64,000 bases of DNA. It comes from Amphiplicatus sp046296195 (GTDB lineage: Bacteria > Pseudomonadota > Alphaproteobacteria > Caulobacterales > Parvularculaceae). Each line of letters starts with the position of its first letter. Position 1 is the stretch's first letter. The DNA lies in assembly GCA_046296195.1 (NCBI GenBank), contig JBKBLR010000009.1:39682-103681 (forward strand), read 5' to 3'. This document shows positions 1 to 8,527 of the stretch, in pieces. The translations under genes and the position numbers were made by a program. The notes below the pieces were generated by a model. The model was given only the letters and a program-made list of their open reading frames with translations. It ran no database searches and was not told the DNA's origin.

Positions 1-1269
1 GAAATGCTGCGCGGCCCACATCTGGTGCTGGCCGACTTCGGTCGTGACGAAGACATCGCGGCCGCGTGTCAGCGCATAGAGCCGCTCGATCGCACATTGC
101 GGCTTGATACGCGTTTGGCTTCCCCGATAGGCGAAGGATTTGCGCGCGCGCCAGGCGTTGATCTGCGCCCACCAGGGGTCAAGGCGCTCGCGGTCATGCG
201 GCTCCTTCTCGTTCCGGCGGCGCCATTCCCGGACCATCGCCCCGATCACGGCGCCGGCGTCGCCGACGACGCCGAGGTCGACGCGCACGTTCTTGTTGAT
301 CGACGACGGGTCGATGTCGACGTGGATTTTCCGCGATTGCGGGGAAAAGGCGTCGAGCCGCCCGGTGATGCGGTCGTCGAAGCGCGCGCCGAGCGCGATC
401 ATCAGATCGCAATCGTGCATGGCGCTGTTCGCCTCGAGGCTGCCATGCATGCCGAGCATGCCGAGCCAGCAGGGCCCGGAGGCCGGATAGGCGCCGAGCC
501 CCATCAGCGTCGAAGTCAGCGGAAAATTCGTTTCGCTCGCGAGCGCGCGCAAGGCTTCGCTCGCTTTCGGGCCGGAATTGATGACGCCGCCGCCGGTATA
601 GAGCACCGGGCGGCGCGCGCGCCGCATCAGGTCGACCGCCTGTTCGATCTTCGTCTGATCGACCGGCGGCGTGACGATGCAGTTGCGCTTTTTCGCCTCG
701 GCGCGCGCGGTGTAGAGCGCCTGTTCGAACTGCACGTCCTTCGGAATGTCGATGACGACGGGTCCGGGGCGTCCGTTTCGTGCGATGTGGAAGGCCTCGT
801 GCACGATGGTCGCCAGCTTGTGGGCGGACGGCACGAGATAATTGTGCTTGGTGCAGGAGCGCGTGATGCCGACCGTGTCGCATTCCTGGAACGCGTCGGT
901 GCCGATCAGCGGCCGCGCGACCTGGCCGGTGATGCAGACGATCGGGATGGAATCGAGCAGCGCGTCGGCGAGGCCGGTGACGGCGTTCGTCGCGCCGGGG
1001 CCCGAGGTGACGAGAACGACGCCGACCTTGCCGGTCGATCGCGCATAGCCTTCGGCGGCGTGGGCGGCGCCCTGCTCGTGGCGGACGAGAACGTGGCGGA
1101 TCGTATTGCGCTTGTAGAGCGCATCATAGATCGGCAGCACGGCGCCGCCCGGATAGCCGAAAATCACCTCGACGCCCTGCTCTTCGAGCGCATCGAGCAG
1201 GATGTCGGCGCCGGCCTGCGGGGTGCGCGTTCGCGGCGGCGCCTCAATCGTCGTTTCGGCGGCCGTCAT
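1..1269 (-). CDS. ilvB: Acetolactate synthase large subunit, C-terminus cut by window edge
   Basis: Joins two pyruvates (or pyruvate and 2-oxobutyrate) in the first common step of valine, leucine and isoleucine synthesis, using TPP, FAD and Mg. The 423 visible residues begin MTAAETTIEAPP. They hold the N-terminal TPP-binding domain (GYPGGAVLPIYDAL near residues 38-51; HEQGAAHAAEGYAR near 64-77, with the catalytic Glu at about 65), the central domain, and the start of the C-terminal TPP domain (EVGQHQMWAA). Family members are about 570-590 aa, so roughly 150 residues lie outside the window. The ATG is 2 nt beyond the ilvC stop, so the two are translationally linked as the third gene of ilvD-ilvC-ilvB. 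The regulatory subunit gene ilvN is not seen here; it may follow beyond the edge. Confidence 0.96.
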   Translation of the reverse strand, partial: MTAAETTIEAPPRTRTPQAGADILLDALEEQGVEVIFGYPGGAVLPIYDALYKRNTIRHVLVRHEQGAAHAAEGYARSTGKVGVVLVTSGPGATNAVTGLADALLDSIPIVCITGQVARPLIGTDAFQECDTVGITRSCTKHNYLVPSAHKLATIVHEAFHIARNGRPGPVVIDIPKDVQFEQALYTARAEAKKRNCIVTPPVDQTKIEQAVDLMRRARRPVLYTGGGVINSGPKASEALRALASETNFPLTSTLMGLGAYPASGPCWLGMLGMHGSLEANSAMHDCDLMIALGARFDDRITGRLDAFSPQSRKIHVDIDPSSINKNVRVDLGVVGDAGAVIGAMVREWRRRNEKEPHDRERLDPWWAQINAWRARKSFAYRGSQTRIKPQCAIERLYALTRGRDVFVTTEVGQHQMWAAQHF

Positions 1270-1271
1270 GG

Positions 1272-2282
1272 TCAGGCGTCCTTCGTGTTGGCGCCCGGCT
1301 TGAGCCAGGCCATGCGCGCGCGCAAATCCGCCCCGGTCTTCTCGATCGGGTGGGCGAGGTCCTTCTCGAGCAGCTTCTGGTAGCGCGGCTTGCCGGCTTG
1401 ATTTTCGAGAATCCAGTCGCGCGCGAAGGCGCCGGACTGGATGTCGGCGAGCACCTCGCGCATGCGCGCGCGCGTCTCGTCATTGATGATGCGCGGGCCG
1501 GAGACGAGGTCGCCGTATTTCGCCGTCTCCGAGACGAACTGGTGCATCTTGGCGACGCCGCCTTCGTAGAGAAGGTCGACGATCAGCTTCAGCTCGTGCA
1601 GGCATTCGTAATAGGCGACCTCGGGCTTGTAGCCGGCGGCGACGAGCGTATCGTAGCCCGCCATCACGAGCTCGGTCGCGCCGCCGCAGAGCACGGCCTG
1701 CTCGCCAAAGAGGTCGGTTTCGGTCTCTTCGCGGAAGGTCGTTTCGATGGCGCCCGCCGCCGCGCCGCCGATGAGGCTCGCATAGCCGAGCGCTTTCTCC
1801 TTCGCCTTGCCGGTTGCGTCCTGATGGACGGCGAAGAGGCACGGAACGCCGCGCCCTTTTTCATATTCGCGGCGGACGAGATCGCCGGGGCCTTTCGGGG
1901 CCACCATGATGACATCGACGTTCTTCGGCGGGTTGACGCGCCCATAGAGCACCGTGAAGCCGTGCGCGAACAGGAGGGCGTCGCCGTCCTTCAAATTCGG
2001 CGCGATCTCTTCGGCGAAGATCTTCTCATGCGTCATGTCGGGGGTGAGGATGGCGATGAGCTTGGCTTGCCGCGTCGCGTCGGCGACGCTTTGAACCTCG
2101 AGGCCGTCTTCTTGCGCGCGCTTCGCCGTCGGCGCTCCTTTCCTGAGGCCGACGATCACCTCGACGCCGGAATTCTTGAGGTTCAAGGCATGCGCGCGGC
2201 CCTGGCTGCCATAGCCGATGACGGCGACGGGGGCCGCTTTGACGACGGCGGGGTTGGCGTCCTGTTCGCTGCAGAGTTTCAT
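1272..2282 (-). CDS. ilvC: Ketol-acid reductoisomerase
   Basis: Converts 2-acetolactate to 2,3-dihydroxyisovalerate with NADPH and Mg in branched-chain amino acid synthesis. The 336 residues match the class I (short) enzyme of about 330-340 aa. The Rossmann motif GYGSQG is at 23-28, followed by NLKNSG and GLRKGAP. The metal-binding helix DLFGEQAVLCGG follows, then the knotted C-terminal domain with YECLHELKLI and ETAKYGDLVSGPRII. The start MKLCSEQDANPAVVK matches family N-termini; the reading frame runs about 50 codons further upstream, but that sequence is low-complexity shadow and overlaps ilvD. It sits 13 nt after ilvD. Confidence 0.97.
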   Translation of the reverse strand: MKLCSEQDANPAVVKAAPVAVIGYGSQGRAHALNLKNSGVEVIVGLRKGAPTAKRAQEDGLEVQSVADATRQAKLIAILTPDMTHEKIFAEEIAPNLKDGDALLFAHGFTVLYGRVNPPKNVDVIMVAPKGPGDLVRREYEKGRGVPCLFAVHQDATGKAKEKALGYASLIGGAAAGAIETTFREETETDLFGEQAVLCGGATELVMAGYDTLVAAGYKPEVAYYECLHELKLIVDLLYEGGVAKMHQFVSETAKYGDLVSGPRIINDETRARMREVLADIQSGAFARDWILENQAGKPRYQKLLEKDLAHPIEKTGADLRARMAWLKPGANTKDA

Positions 2283-2295
2283 GACCGGTCCTTGT

Positions 2296-3972
2296 TCAGC
2301 AGTCGGAGGATTGGATCGTCGTCGCGCCTTTCGCCGCGGCGGAGACGAGGCGGGCGTATTTGTCGAAGCCGCCGCCGAGGCGCGCCGGCGGGCGCGGGCT
2401 GAAAGCGGCGCGGCGCGCCGCCCAGTTGACATCGGCGTCGATTCGGCGCGCCTCGGCGTCGATGCGGATTCTGTCGCCGTCCTTGAGGAGCGCGATGGGA
2501 CCCGCGAGCGCCGCTTCGGGGCTCACATGGCCGATGACGAAACCGTGGCTCGCGCCCGAAAACCGTCCGTCGGTGATGAGCGCGACCTTGCCGGCGAGCC
2601 CTTGCCCGGCGAGGGCGGCGGTGACGGCGAGCATCTCGCGCATGCCGGGCCCGCCTTTGGGGCCTTCGTGGCGGATGACGACGACGTCGCCCGCCTTGAT
2701 CGCGCGGGCGCTGACGGCGGCGAAGGCGGCCTCCTCGCCGTCGAACACCCGCGCCGGCCCCGCAAAGGCGCCGTCGCCATAGCCGGCGGTCTTCAATACC
2801 GCGCCCTCGGGTGCGACGTCGCCGTAAAGGATGCGGACGCCGCCGGTCGCCTTGAAGGGCCTGTCGACGGCGGCGACGACGGTCTGGCCCGGCGTCTCGC
2901 GCGCGGCGGCGAGCTCCTCGAACAACGTCCGCCCACTGACGGTAGGCGCGTCGGCGAGACGCCCCGCTTCCATCAGCCGCTTGCCGAACAGCGCCGCGCC
3001 GCCCGCCGCGTAAAGATCGCGGGCGAGATGTTTCCCGCCGGGCTTCAGGTCGGTGATCACCGGCGTCTCGCGCGAGAGCCGGTCGAAGAGATCGATCGAG
3101 AACGGAACGCCTGCTTCTGCGGCGATGGCGGCGAGGTGAAGGACCGCATTGGTCGAGCCGCCGCTGGCGACGACGGCGGTCGCGGCGTTCCTCAGCGAGG
3201 CCTCGGTGATGAAGCCGCGCGCGCAGACGCCCTTCAGCGTCAGCTCGGCGGCAAGGCGCCCGCAGCGTTCGGCCTCGCGCGCCTTTTCCGGCGCGACGGC
3301 GGGAACGTCGCCTGCGCCCATCGGCGCCAGGCCGAGGAAGGCGAGCGCCATCGCCATGGTGTTCGCGGTGAACTGGCCGCCGCAGGCGCCGGCGCCGGGG
3401 CAGGCCGCGCGCTCGATTTCGTCAAGCGTCGCATCGCTGATCGATCCCGCGGCGTGCGAACCGACCGCCTCGAACACGTCCTGGATGGAGATGTCGCGGC
3501 CCTCGCAGCGTCCGGGCAGGATCGTGCCGCCGTAAAGCACGCATCCCGGGATATCGAGCCGGGCGAGCGCCATCGCCGCGGCGGGAATCGTCTTGTCGCA
3601 GCCGACGAGAATGACCGCGCCGTCGAGGCTGTGGCCGCGCACGGCGAGCTCGATCGAGTCGGCGATCACCTCGCGCGAGATCAGCGAGGCCCGCATGCCT
3701 TCCGCGCCCATGGTGATGCCGTCCGAAACGACGATGGTGTTGAAGTCGATCGGCACGCCGCCGCCGGCGCGCACGCCCTTGCGCACCGGCTCGGCGAGCG
3801 CGGCGAGGTGCAGGTTGCAGGGCGTCACCGTCGACCAGGAGTTGACGACGGCGATGAGCGGCTTCTCAAGGTCCGCGTCCGAAAGCCCGGTGCCGCGCAG
3901 CATCGCGCGCGCCGGCGCCCGGTTCGGGCCCTTGGTGATCGCATCCGATCTTTTTTCTCGTCGTTCGGTCAT
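2296..3972 (-). CDS. ilvD: Dihydroxy-acid dehydratase
   Basis: Dehydrates 2,3-dihydroxyisovalerate and 2,3-dihydroxymethylvalerate to the 2-keto acids, through an Fe-S cluster. The 558 residues carry the three cluster cysteines at C52 (TVTPCNLH), C125 (VGCDKT) and C197 (GAGACGGQ). K127 in the DKT motif is the expected carbamylated metal ligand. The short 550-570 aa form with SWSxxTPCN resembles the [2Fe-2S] enzymes more than the longer E. coli [4Fe-4S] type; cluster type is inference. Two adjacent ATG codons (3975 and 3972) are possible starts; I use MTERREKRSDAITKG. First structural gene of the ilv run, immediately after the attenuator. Confidence 0.96.
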   Translation of the reverse strand: MTERREKRSDAITKGPNRAPARAMLRGTGLSDADLEKPLIAVVNSWSTVTPCNLHLAALAEPVRKGVRAGGGVPIDFNTIVVSDGITMGAEGMRASLISREVIADSIELAVRGHSLDGAVILVGCDKTIPAAAMALARLDIPGCVLYGGTILPGRCEGRDISIQDVFEAVGSHAAGSISDATLDEIERAACPGAGACGGQFTANTMAMALAFLGLAPMGAGDVPAVAPEKAREAERCGRLAAELTLKGVCARGFITEASLRNAATAVVASGGSTNAVLHLAAIAAEAGVPFSIDLFDRLSRETPVITDLKPGGKHLARDLYAAGGAALFGKRLMEAGRLADAPTVSGRTLFEELAAARETPGQTVVAAVDRPFKATGGVRILYGDVAPEGAVLKTAGYGDGAFAGPARVFDGEEAAFAAVSARAIKAGDVVVIRHEGPKGGPGMREMLAVTAALAGQGLAGKVALITDGRFSGASHGFVIGHVSPEAALAGPIALLKDGDRIRIDAEARRIDADVNWAARRAAFSPRPPARLGGGFDKYARLVSAAAKGATTIQSSDC

Positions 3973-3993
3973 CATCGGTCCGGTTTGAGGTCG

Positions 3994-4023
3994 CAAACGA
4001 AAACCGCCCCCTTTCGGGAGCGG
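3994..4023 (-). terminator. ilv attenuator terminator hairpin
   Basis: On the minus strand an 8-bp stem CCGCTCCC/GGGGGCGG (4023-4016 and 4011-4004, one G-T pair) with a GAAA loop is followed by TTTTCGTTT. This is an intrinsic terminator lying between the leader peptide stop (4049) and the ilvD start (3972), so it must be bypassed to express ilvDCB. The 3' arm GGGGGCGG occurs again inside the leader ORF (4079-4072), giving a ready-made competing antiterminator. Confidence 0.85.
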
Positions 4024-4048
4024 TGCGGTGGTCGGGCCTGTCGCTGTC

Positions 4049-4195
4049 CTAGCTTCGCGCCCTCGCCATCGCCGCCCCCCGGGGGGTGCGAATAAGAAGT
4101 ACGAGGCTGAGAAGGACGAGGCTGGCGAAAAGGACGGGCGCGCCGGCGACCGCCAGCCCCCCGGACAACCCCTTCTCGATCAACACAGCCGACAC
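4049..4195 (-). CDS. Branched-chain amino acid leader peptide (attenuation control)
   Basis: A 48-codon frame from a GTG at 4195 to a TAG at 4049, upstream of ilvD. It contains the run VLFASLVLLSLVLLI, where 11 of 15 residues are Val, Leu or Ile. The codons include CTT, GTA and ATT, which are infrequent in the surrounding GC-rich genes. The run ends just before the sequence CGCACCCCCCGGGGGGCGG, whose GGGGGCGG part can pair with the 5' arm of the terminator at 3994-4023. An AAGGG Shine-Dalgarno lies 8 nt before the GTG. An in-frame ATG at 4237 exists but lies within a few bases of the predicted promoter -10, so the GTG is preferred. Ribosome-stalling control of ilv genes by a leader peptide is an established mechanism in proteobacteria; its use here is inferred from layout. 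Confidence 0.75.
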   Translation of the reverse strand: MSAVLIEKGLSGGLAVAGAPVLFASLVLLSLVLLIRTPRGAAMARARS

Positions 4196-4240
4196 GGGCC
4201 GGACCCTTGTTTTTCCACACGCCTTGCGGCGCTGCAAAAA

Positions 4241-4269
4241 ACCTTACGCACCCTCTCGCTGCCGCTCAA
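4241..4269 (-). promoter_or_regulatory. Probable sigma-70-type promoter for the ilv leader
   Basis: On the minus strand TTGAGC (4269-4264) and TAAGGT (4246-4241) are separated by 17 nt. The expected start of transcription near 4234 is about 40 nt before the leader GTG. Confidence 0.5.
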
Positions 4270-4271
4270 GC

Positions 4272-4288
4272 AAAAAATCGCGGCGCGA
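4272..4288 (-). terminator. Possible weak terminator after proA
   Basis: On the minus strand a short TCGC-GCC-GCGA stem runs directly into six T residues, about 90 nt after the proA stop and just before the ilv promoter. Four base pairs is weak, so this may act poorly or not at all. Confidence 0.3.
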
Positions 4289-4375
4289 CGCAGTTTCTTC
4301 CAGAAAGCGCCCGAAATGCCGCAGATTGCTGGCAGAAAATGCTAAAGCGACACATATCCTCGATTGGTTAACCGT

Positions 4376-5635
4376 TTATGACCGAATCTGGCCGTCGCCC
4401 CGGATGACGGTCTTGAACGTCGTCAGCTCCTCGACGCCGACCGGCCCGCGGGCATGGAGCCGGCCGGTGGCGATGCCGATCTCGGCGCCAAAGCCGAATT
4501 CGCCCCCGTCGGCGAACTGGGTCGAGGCGTTGTGGAGGACGATCGCGCTGTCGACGCGCGCTAAGAACCGTTCCGCGGCCGCCCGGTTCTCGGTGACGAT
4601 CGTTTCGGTGTGGGCGGTGCCGTAGCGTGCGATATGGGCGATCGCGCCCTCGACGCCGTCGACGGCGGCGACGGCGATCACCGGCGCCAGATATTCCGTC
4701 GACCAATCATCTTCGGTCGCGGGTTCCGCGGCGCCGTCGAGGGCGCAGATCGCGGCGTCGCCCCTGATCGCGCATCCCGCCTTTCGCAACGCGGCGGCGA
4801 CGGGCGGGTAAAGGTCAGCCAACCGCGCCCGGTCGATGAGCAAGGTCTCCGCCGCGCCGCAAACGCCGGTGCGCCGCATCTTCGAGTTCAACGTCACCGC
4901 GACCGCTTTCGCGACATCGGCGTCGCGATCGAGATAGACATGGCAGACGCCGTCGAGATGGCCCAGCACGGCGACGCGCGCCTCGTCCATCACCCGCTTC
5001 ACCAGTGATTTCCCGCCGCGCGGGATGACGAGATCGATCGCGCCGTCGAGGCCGGAGAGGAGATGGCCGACGACGGTGCGGTCTCCTGTTTCGACGACCT
5101 GCGCCGCATCGGCGGGCAATCCGGCCTCTTCAAGCCCCGCTCGAAAGAGGCGCGCAAGGAGCGCGTTGGTCGCCAGGCACTCCGACCCGCCGCGCAAAAC
5201 GACCGCGTTGCCCGCCTTGATTGCGATCGCGGCGGCGTCGACGGTGACGTTCGGGCGGCTTTCATAGATCATCGCGATGACGCCGATCGGCGTCCTGACT
5301 CGCGCAAAGCGCAGGCCGTTCGGCCGCGCCCATTCCCTGACGACGGCGCCGACGGGATCGGGCAGGGCGGCGACGGCGCGCAGGGCGTCGGCGATCGCGT
5401 CAAGGCGCGCCTCATCGAGCGCCATGCGGTCGATGAAGGCGGCGCCCTTTCCTTCGGCGCGTGCGACCTCGGCGGCGTTGACGCTGAGAATGTCATCCGT
5501 GTGCAGACCGATCAGGCGCGCGGCCGACACGAGCGCAGCGTTCTTCGCCGCCGTCGGCGCAGCCGCAAGCTCGCGCGCTGCGGCGCGGGCGCGGCGCGCC
5601 GCTTCGATCATCAGGAAGCGCAAGGCGTCGCTCAT
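4376..5635 (-). CDS. proA: Glutamate-5-semialdehyde dehydrogenase (gamma-glutamyl phosphate reductase)
   Basis: Reduces gamma-glutamyl phosphate to glutamate-5-semialdehyde with NADPH, the second step of proline synthesis. The 419-aa protein, MSDALRFLMIEAARRARAAA onward, shows the ALDH-fold motifs IYESRPNVTVDAAAIAIKAGNAVVLRGG, the catalytic Cys in TGVCGAAETLL, and the C-terminal FGFGAEIGIATGRLHARGPVG typical of ProA. The ATG overlaps the proB stop as ATGA, indicating translational coupling. Frame upstream of this ATG is shadow of proB. Confidence 0.97.
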   Translation of the reverse strand: MSDALRFLMIEAARRARAAARELAAAPTAAKNAALVSAARLIGLHTDDILSVNAAEVARAEGKGAAFIDRMALDEARLDAIADALRAVAALPDPVGAVVREWARPNGLRFARVRTPIGVIAMIYESRPNVTVDAAAIAIKAGNAVVLRGGSECLATNALLARLFRAGLEEAGLPADAAQVVETGDRTVVGHLLSGLDGAIDLVIPRGGKSLVKRVMDEARVAVLGHLDGVCHVYLDRDADVAKAVAVTLNSKMRRTGVCGAAETLLIDRARLADLYPPVAAALRKAGCAIRGDAAICALDGAAEPATEDDWSTEYLAPVIAVAAVDGVEGAIAHIARYGTAHTETIVTENRAAAERFLARVDSAIVLHNASTQFADGGEFGFGAEIGIATGRLHARGPVGVEELTTFKTVIRGDGQIRS

Positions 5636-6774
5636 GGCGCGGCCCGCCTGAGCGCCAGATCGTCCTTTTCGATGACGGCGGGGCGGCGCCGGTAGCCGAG
5701 AATACGCTCGATCTCGTCGGACCGCTTGCCGGCGATGAGGCGCAGCTCCGCCGCGCCGTAGGCTGACAATCCTTGCGCGATCGCCGCGCCGTCCGGCGCG
5801 ACGATCAGCACCGCGTCGCCGCGCTGGAACTCGCCCGACAGCGACGACACGCCCGCCGGCAACAGGCTCGCCCCGCCGAGGATCGCCGTCGCCGCCCCGG
5901 CGTCGATGCGGATTTCGCCTTGCGGCTTCAGGCGCCCGCCGATCCACTGGCGGCGCGCCTTGTCCGGGCTGGTGCCGGACAGAATGAGCGTCGCGGGGCC
6001 GCCCTCGGCGAGACGGCGCAAGGGGTGATCCTCCGCGCCCGGTGCGATGATCGTCGCCGCGCCGGCCGCGCCGGCGATCTCCGCCGCGGCGATTTTCGAC
6101 GCCATGCCGCCCGAACCGACGCCGGCGGCGGCGTTCGCCCCGCCCGCCGCGGCGACGATCTCGGGCGTGATGCGCTCGATCACGGGAAGCCGGCGCGCCG
6201 AAGCGACGCGCCTTGGATCGGCGTCATAGACCCCGTCGATGTCCGAAAGGATGACGAGGAGGTCGGCTCCGGCGATCTGGGCGGCGTGCGCGGCGAGCCG
6301 GTCATTGTCGCCATAGCGGATCTCGGCGGTGGCGATGGTGTCGTTCTCGTTGACGAGCGGCAGGGCGCCGAGGTCGAGGAGGGTCGAGAAAGTCGCCCGC
6401 GCGTTGAGATAGCGGCGCCGGTTCTCGGTGTCGTCGAGCGTCAGCAGGATCTGCGCAACGGCGATGTCGTGCGGCGCGAAGGCGCGCTGCCAGGCTTCGA
6501 CGAGCGCGGCCTGTCCGGCGGCGGAGGCGGCCTGCTTCTCGTCGAGTCGAAGCGCGCCGTCGAGTTTCAGGCGACGGCGGCCGAGCGCGATCGCGCCCGA
6601 GGTGACGACGACGATCTCGCGCCCTTCCTCGCGCAAGGCGGCGATGTCGCCGGCGAGCGCGTCGAGCCAGGCGCTGCGCACGCCCGCGCCGATGAGAATC
6701 GCCGAGCCGACCTTGACGACGAGGCGGCGCGCGCCCGCGAGCGCCGTCTGCGCCCTGAAATCTTCCGGTTTCAT
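5632..6774 (-). CDS. proB: Glutamate 5-kinase
   Basis: Phosphorylates glutamate to start proline synthesis. The 380-aa protein has the amino-acid-kinase domain in roughly the first 270 residues (VVKVGSAILIG, PLVNENDTIAT, SDIDGVYDADPR, GVGSGGMASKIAAA) and a C-terminal PUA domain, the usual long form (E. coli 367 aa). The start MKPEDFRAQT follows the homoserine dehydrogenase stop by only 10 nt and no terminator is visible between them, so proBA is probably read from the met promoter. Confidence 0.97.
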   Translation of the reverse strand: MKPEDFRAQTALAGARRLVVKVGSAILIGAGVRSAWLDALAGDIAALREEGREIVVVTSGAIALGRRRLKLDGALRLDEKQAASAAGQAALVEAWQRAFAPHDIAVAQILLTLDDTENRRRYLNARATFSTLLDLGALPLVNENDTIATAEIRYGDNDRLAAHAAQIAGADLLVILSDIDGVYDADPRRVASARRLPVIERITPEIVAAAGGANAAAGVGSGGMASKIAAAEIAGAAGAATIIAPGAEDHPLRRLAEGGPATLILSGTSPDKARRQWIGGRLKPQGEIRIDAGAATAILGGASLLPAGVSSLSGEFQRGDAVLIVAPDGAAIAQGLSAYGAAELRLIAGKRSDEIERILGYRRRPAVIEKDDLALRRAAP

Positions 6775-6784
6775 GGGCGTGAGC

Positions 6785-8527
6785 TTAGCGGACGCCCGCA
6801 GGCTCTGGCAGGGCGCCGGCGAGCGGCTGCGACGATCCGCGCCTGATGTCGCCGAGATCGGCGAGGATCGATTCAACCGTCGGCCGGCGCCCGGCGCCTT
6901 TGCCGCGCGCCTCGAACAGGCGTCCGTCCGCGAGCGCGGCGCGCAGCGCGTTCGCCTCCCACGCCGCGCCCCGGAAGAAGGGGTCGTCATCGACCCGCGT
7001 GAAGGCGACCCGGGCGTGAAGCGCGCCGTCGCGGTTTTCGATGGTCGCGAGCTGCTTGACGACGCCGCCCCCGCTCGCGAACGCCGCGGCCTTTTCCGCC
7101 GTCAGCGCCTCGACCTCGATCTCGTCGAGCGGGATCTCGCGCCCGAAGGCGACGAAGGAGAGGATGGCGATCTTGGCGCGCGCATCGGCGCCGGAAAGAT
7201 CGGCGCTGGGATCGGGCTCGGCGAAGCCCGCAATCTGCGCGCGCCTGACCGCTTCCGCGAAGGAAACGCCGTTCGCGAGCGAGGTGAGGATGAAATTGAC
7301 CGTGCCGTTCAAAACCGCGTTGAACTTCACTCCCGGGCCCGCCGCTGCGGCGGCCGCCACCGTTTCAACGAGCGGCGCGCCGCCGCCGACCGCGGGCGAA
7401 TAGCGGAATACGGCCCCGGTCGCGCGCGCGCGCGCCGTCAGCGCGGCCATCGCCCCGGCGATCGCCTGCTTGTTGGCGGTGACGACGCTGACGCCTTTCG
7501 CCAGCGCCGCCTCGATGAGAGCGCGCCCCGCGGCGCCGTCCGGCAACGCCTCGATGATCGCGCCGGGCTTCGTCGCCAGCAGCGTCTCGATGCGGTCGGC
7601 GATCACCGCCCCCGAGAAAGCGTCGAGGCGGCGCTTGGCGGCGTCGCGCACGAGCGCCGCGCACAGGCGGTAATCGTCCGTGTCCGCCGCAATCCGCAGC
7701 GCCGCGCCCTCGCCGATGGTGCCGAGCCCGGCGACCGCGACCCTGAGCGGTTGTCCGCGCAGCGCCCGCGCCGGCGCGGCAGGGGCGCCGGAAATGCGCG
7801 TGCCGGATGCGGCGTTGATGCGTTCGACATTGATGGCGACGCCGTGCGAGGCGGCGAAGTCGATCGCTTTCGGCTGCAAGAGCTTGCCGGCGACGGCGCG
7901 CGCCCCGGCCCAGTCGAGCGTTGCAAAGCGCTGCGCCTCGCCGTCGCCGGCGTTCGGATCGCGATCGTAAACGCCGTCGACATCCTTCATCAGCGTCGTC
8001 TCGCCGAGCCGCAGCGCGGCGGCCAGGAAGACGGCGGTGAGGTCCGATCCGCCGCGTCCGAGCAGCACCGGCTCGCCGGTCGCCCCCAGCGCGACGAAGC
8101 CCGGAACGATGACGACGTCGCGCGCGGCGATCGCCGTCTCAAGCAGAGCGACGTCGATCGCCTCGGGATGGGCGTCGTCGACCGGTCCGCCGGCGGAGAG
8201 CGACAAGGTGCGCGCGTCAAGGACGAACGCGTCGAGCCCGACGTCTTCGCAGGCGATCGCGAGCAGGGCGGCGCTGCGCTCCTCGCCGAGCGCGATGAGG
8301 CGCGGCGCGTGCCGGGATTTCGCCCCGCCTAGGCTCGCCGCTTCCTCGATCAGCGCATCGGTCTCGCCGGCGAAGGCGGAGACGACGGCGATGACTTTCC
8401 GGCCGGCGCGCCGGCGGCGATAGATCTCGGAAACGACGCGCGGCAGGTCGGCCTTGTCGCGCAGGACCGATGACCCGAATTTGACGACGACCGCCGACAG
8501 GGACGGCTTTTCATACTCACCGCGCAT
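6785..8527 (-). CDS. Aspartate kinase-homoserine dehydrogenase fusion lacking ACT domains
   Basis: A 580-aa two-domain protein. Residues about 11-246 are an amino-acid-kinase domain with VKFGSSVL (17-22 region), LGEERSAAL, LGRGGSDLTA (157-164) and MKDVDGVYDRDPN (180-192), which are aspartokinase signatures. Residues about 261-580 are homoserine dehydrogenase: RVAVAGLGTIGEG (262-274), VVTANKQAIA, SPAVGGGAPLVET, and SGADARAKIAIL with the catalytic Asp and Lys. Classical ThrA/MetL fusions are about 800 aa because two regulatory ACT domains lie between these parts; here only about 15 residues separate them, and there is no C-terminal ACT either. Its start lies inside the end of metB (11-nt overlap). 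Together it would supply aspartyl phosphate and homoserine for methionine, apparently without allosteric control. Confidence 0.92.
   Translation of the reverse strand: MRGEYEKPSLSAVVVKFGSSVLRDKADLPRVVSEIYRRRRAGRKVIAVVSAFAGETDALIEEAASLGGAKSRHAPRLIALGEERSAALLAIACEDVGLDAFVLDARTLSLSAGGPVDDAHPEAIDVALLETAIAARDVVIVPGFVALGATGEPVLLGRGGSDLTAVFLAAALRLGETTLMKDVDGVYDRDPNAGDGEAQRFATLDWAGARAVAGKLLQPKAIDFAASHGVAINVERINAASGTRISGAPAAPARALRGQPLRVAVAGLGTIGEGAALRIAADTDDYRLCAALVRDAAKRRLDAFSGAVIADRIETLLATKPGAIIEALPDGAAGRALIEAALAKGVSVVTANKQAIAGAMAALTARARATGAVFRYSPAVGGGAPLVETVAAAAAAGPGVKFNAVLNGTVNFILTSLANGVSFAEAVRRAQIAGFAEPDPSADLSGADARAKIAILSFVAFGREIPLDEIEVEALTAEKAAAFASGGGVVKQLATIENRDGALHARVAFTRVDDDPFFRGAAWEANALRAALADGRLFEARGKGAGRRPTVESILADLGDIRRGSSQPLAGALPEPAGVR

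Noticed and set aside
2218..4095. A 625-codon plus-strand frame opposite ilvD
   Set aside because: Shadow of ilvD for the same reason; product is Arg/Asp/Gly-rich and matches nothing.
4049..4237. A longer ilv leader starting at ATG 4237
   Set aside because: This ATG lies within a few bases of the predicted -10 and start of transcription, so it would not be in the mRNA; the GTG at 4195 has a Shine-Dalgarno and fits.
6428..8332. A 634-codon plus-strand frame opposite the kinase-dehydrogenase fusion
   Set aside because: Shadow; composition typical of mirror frames in GC-rich DNA.
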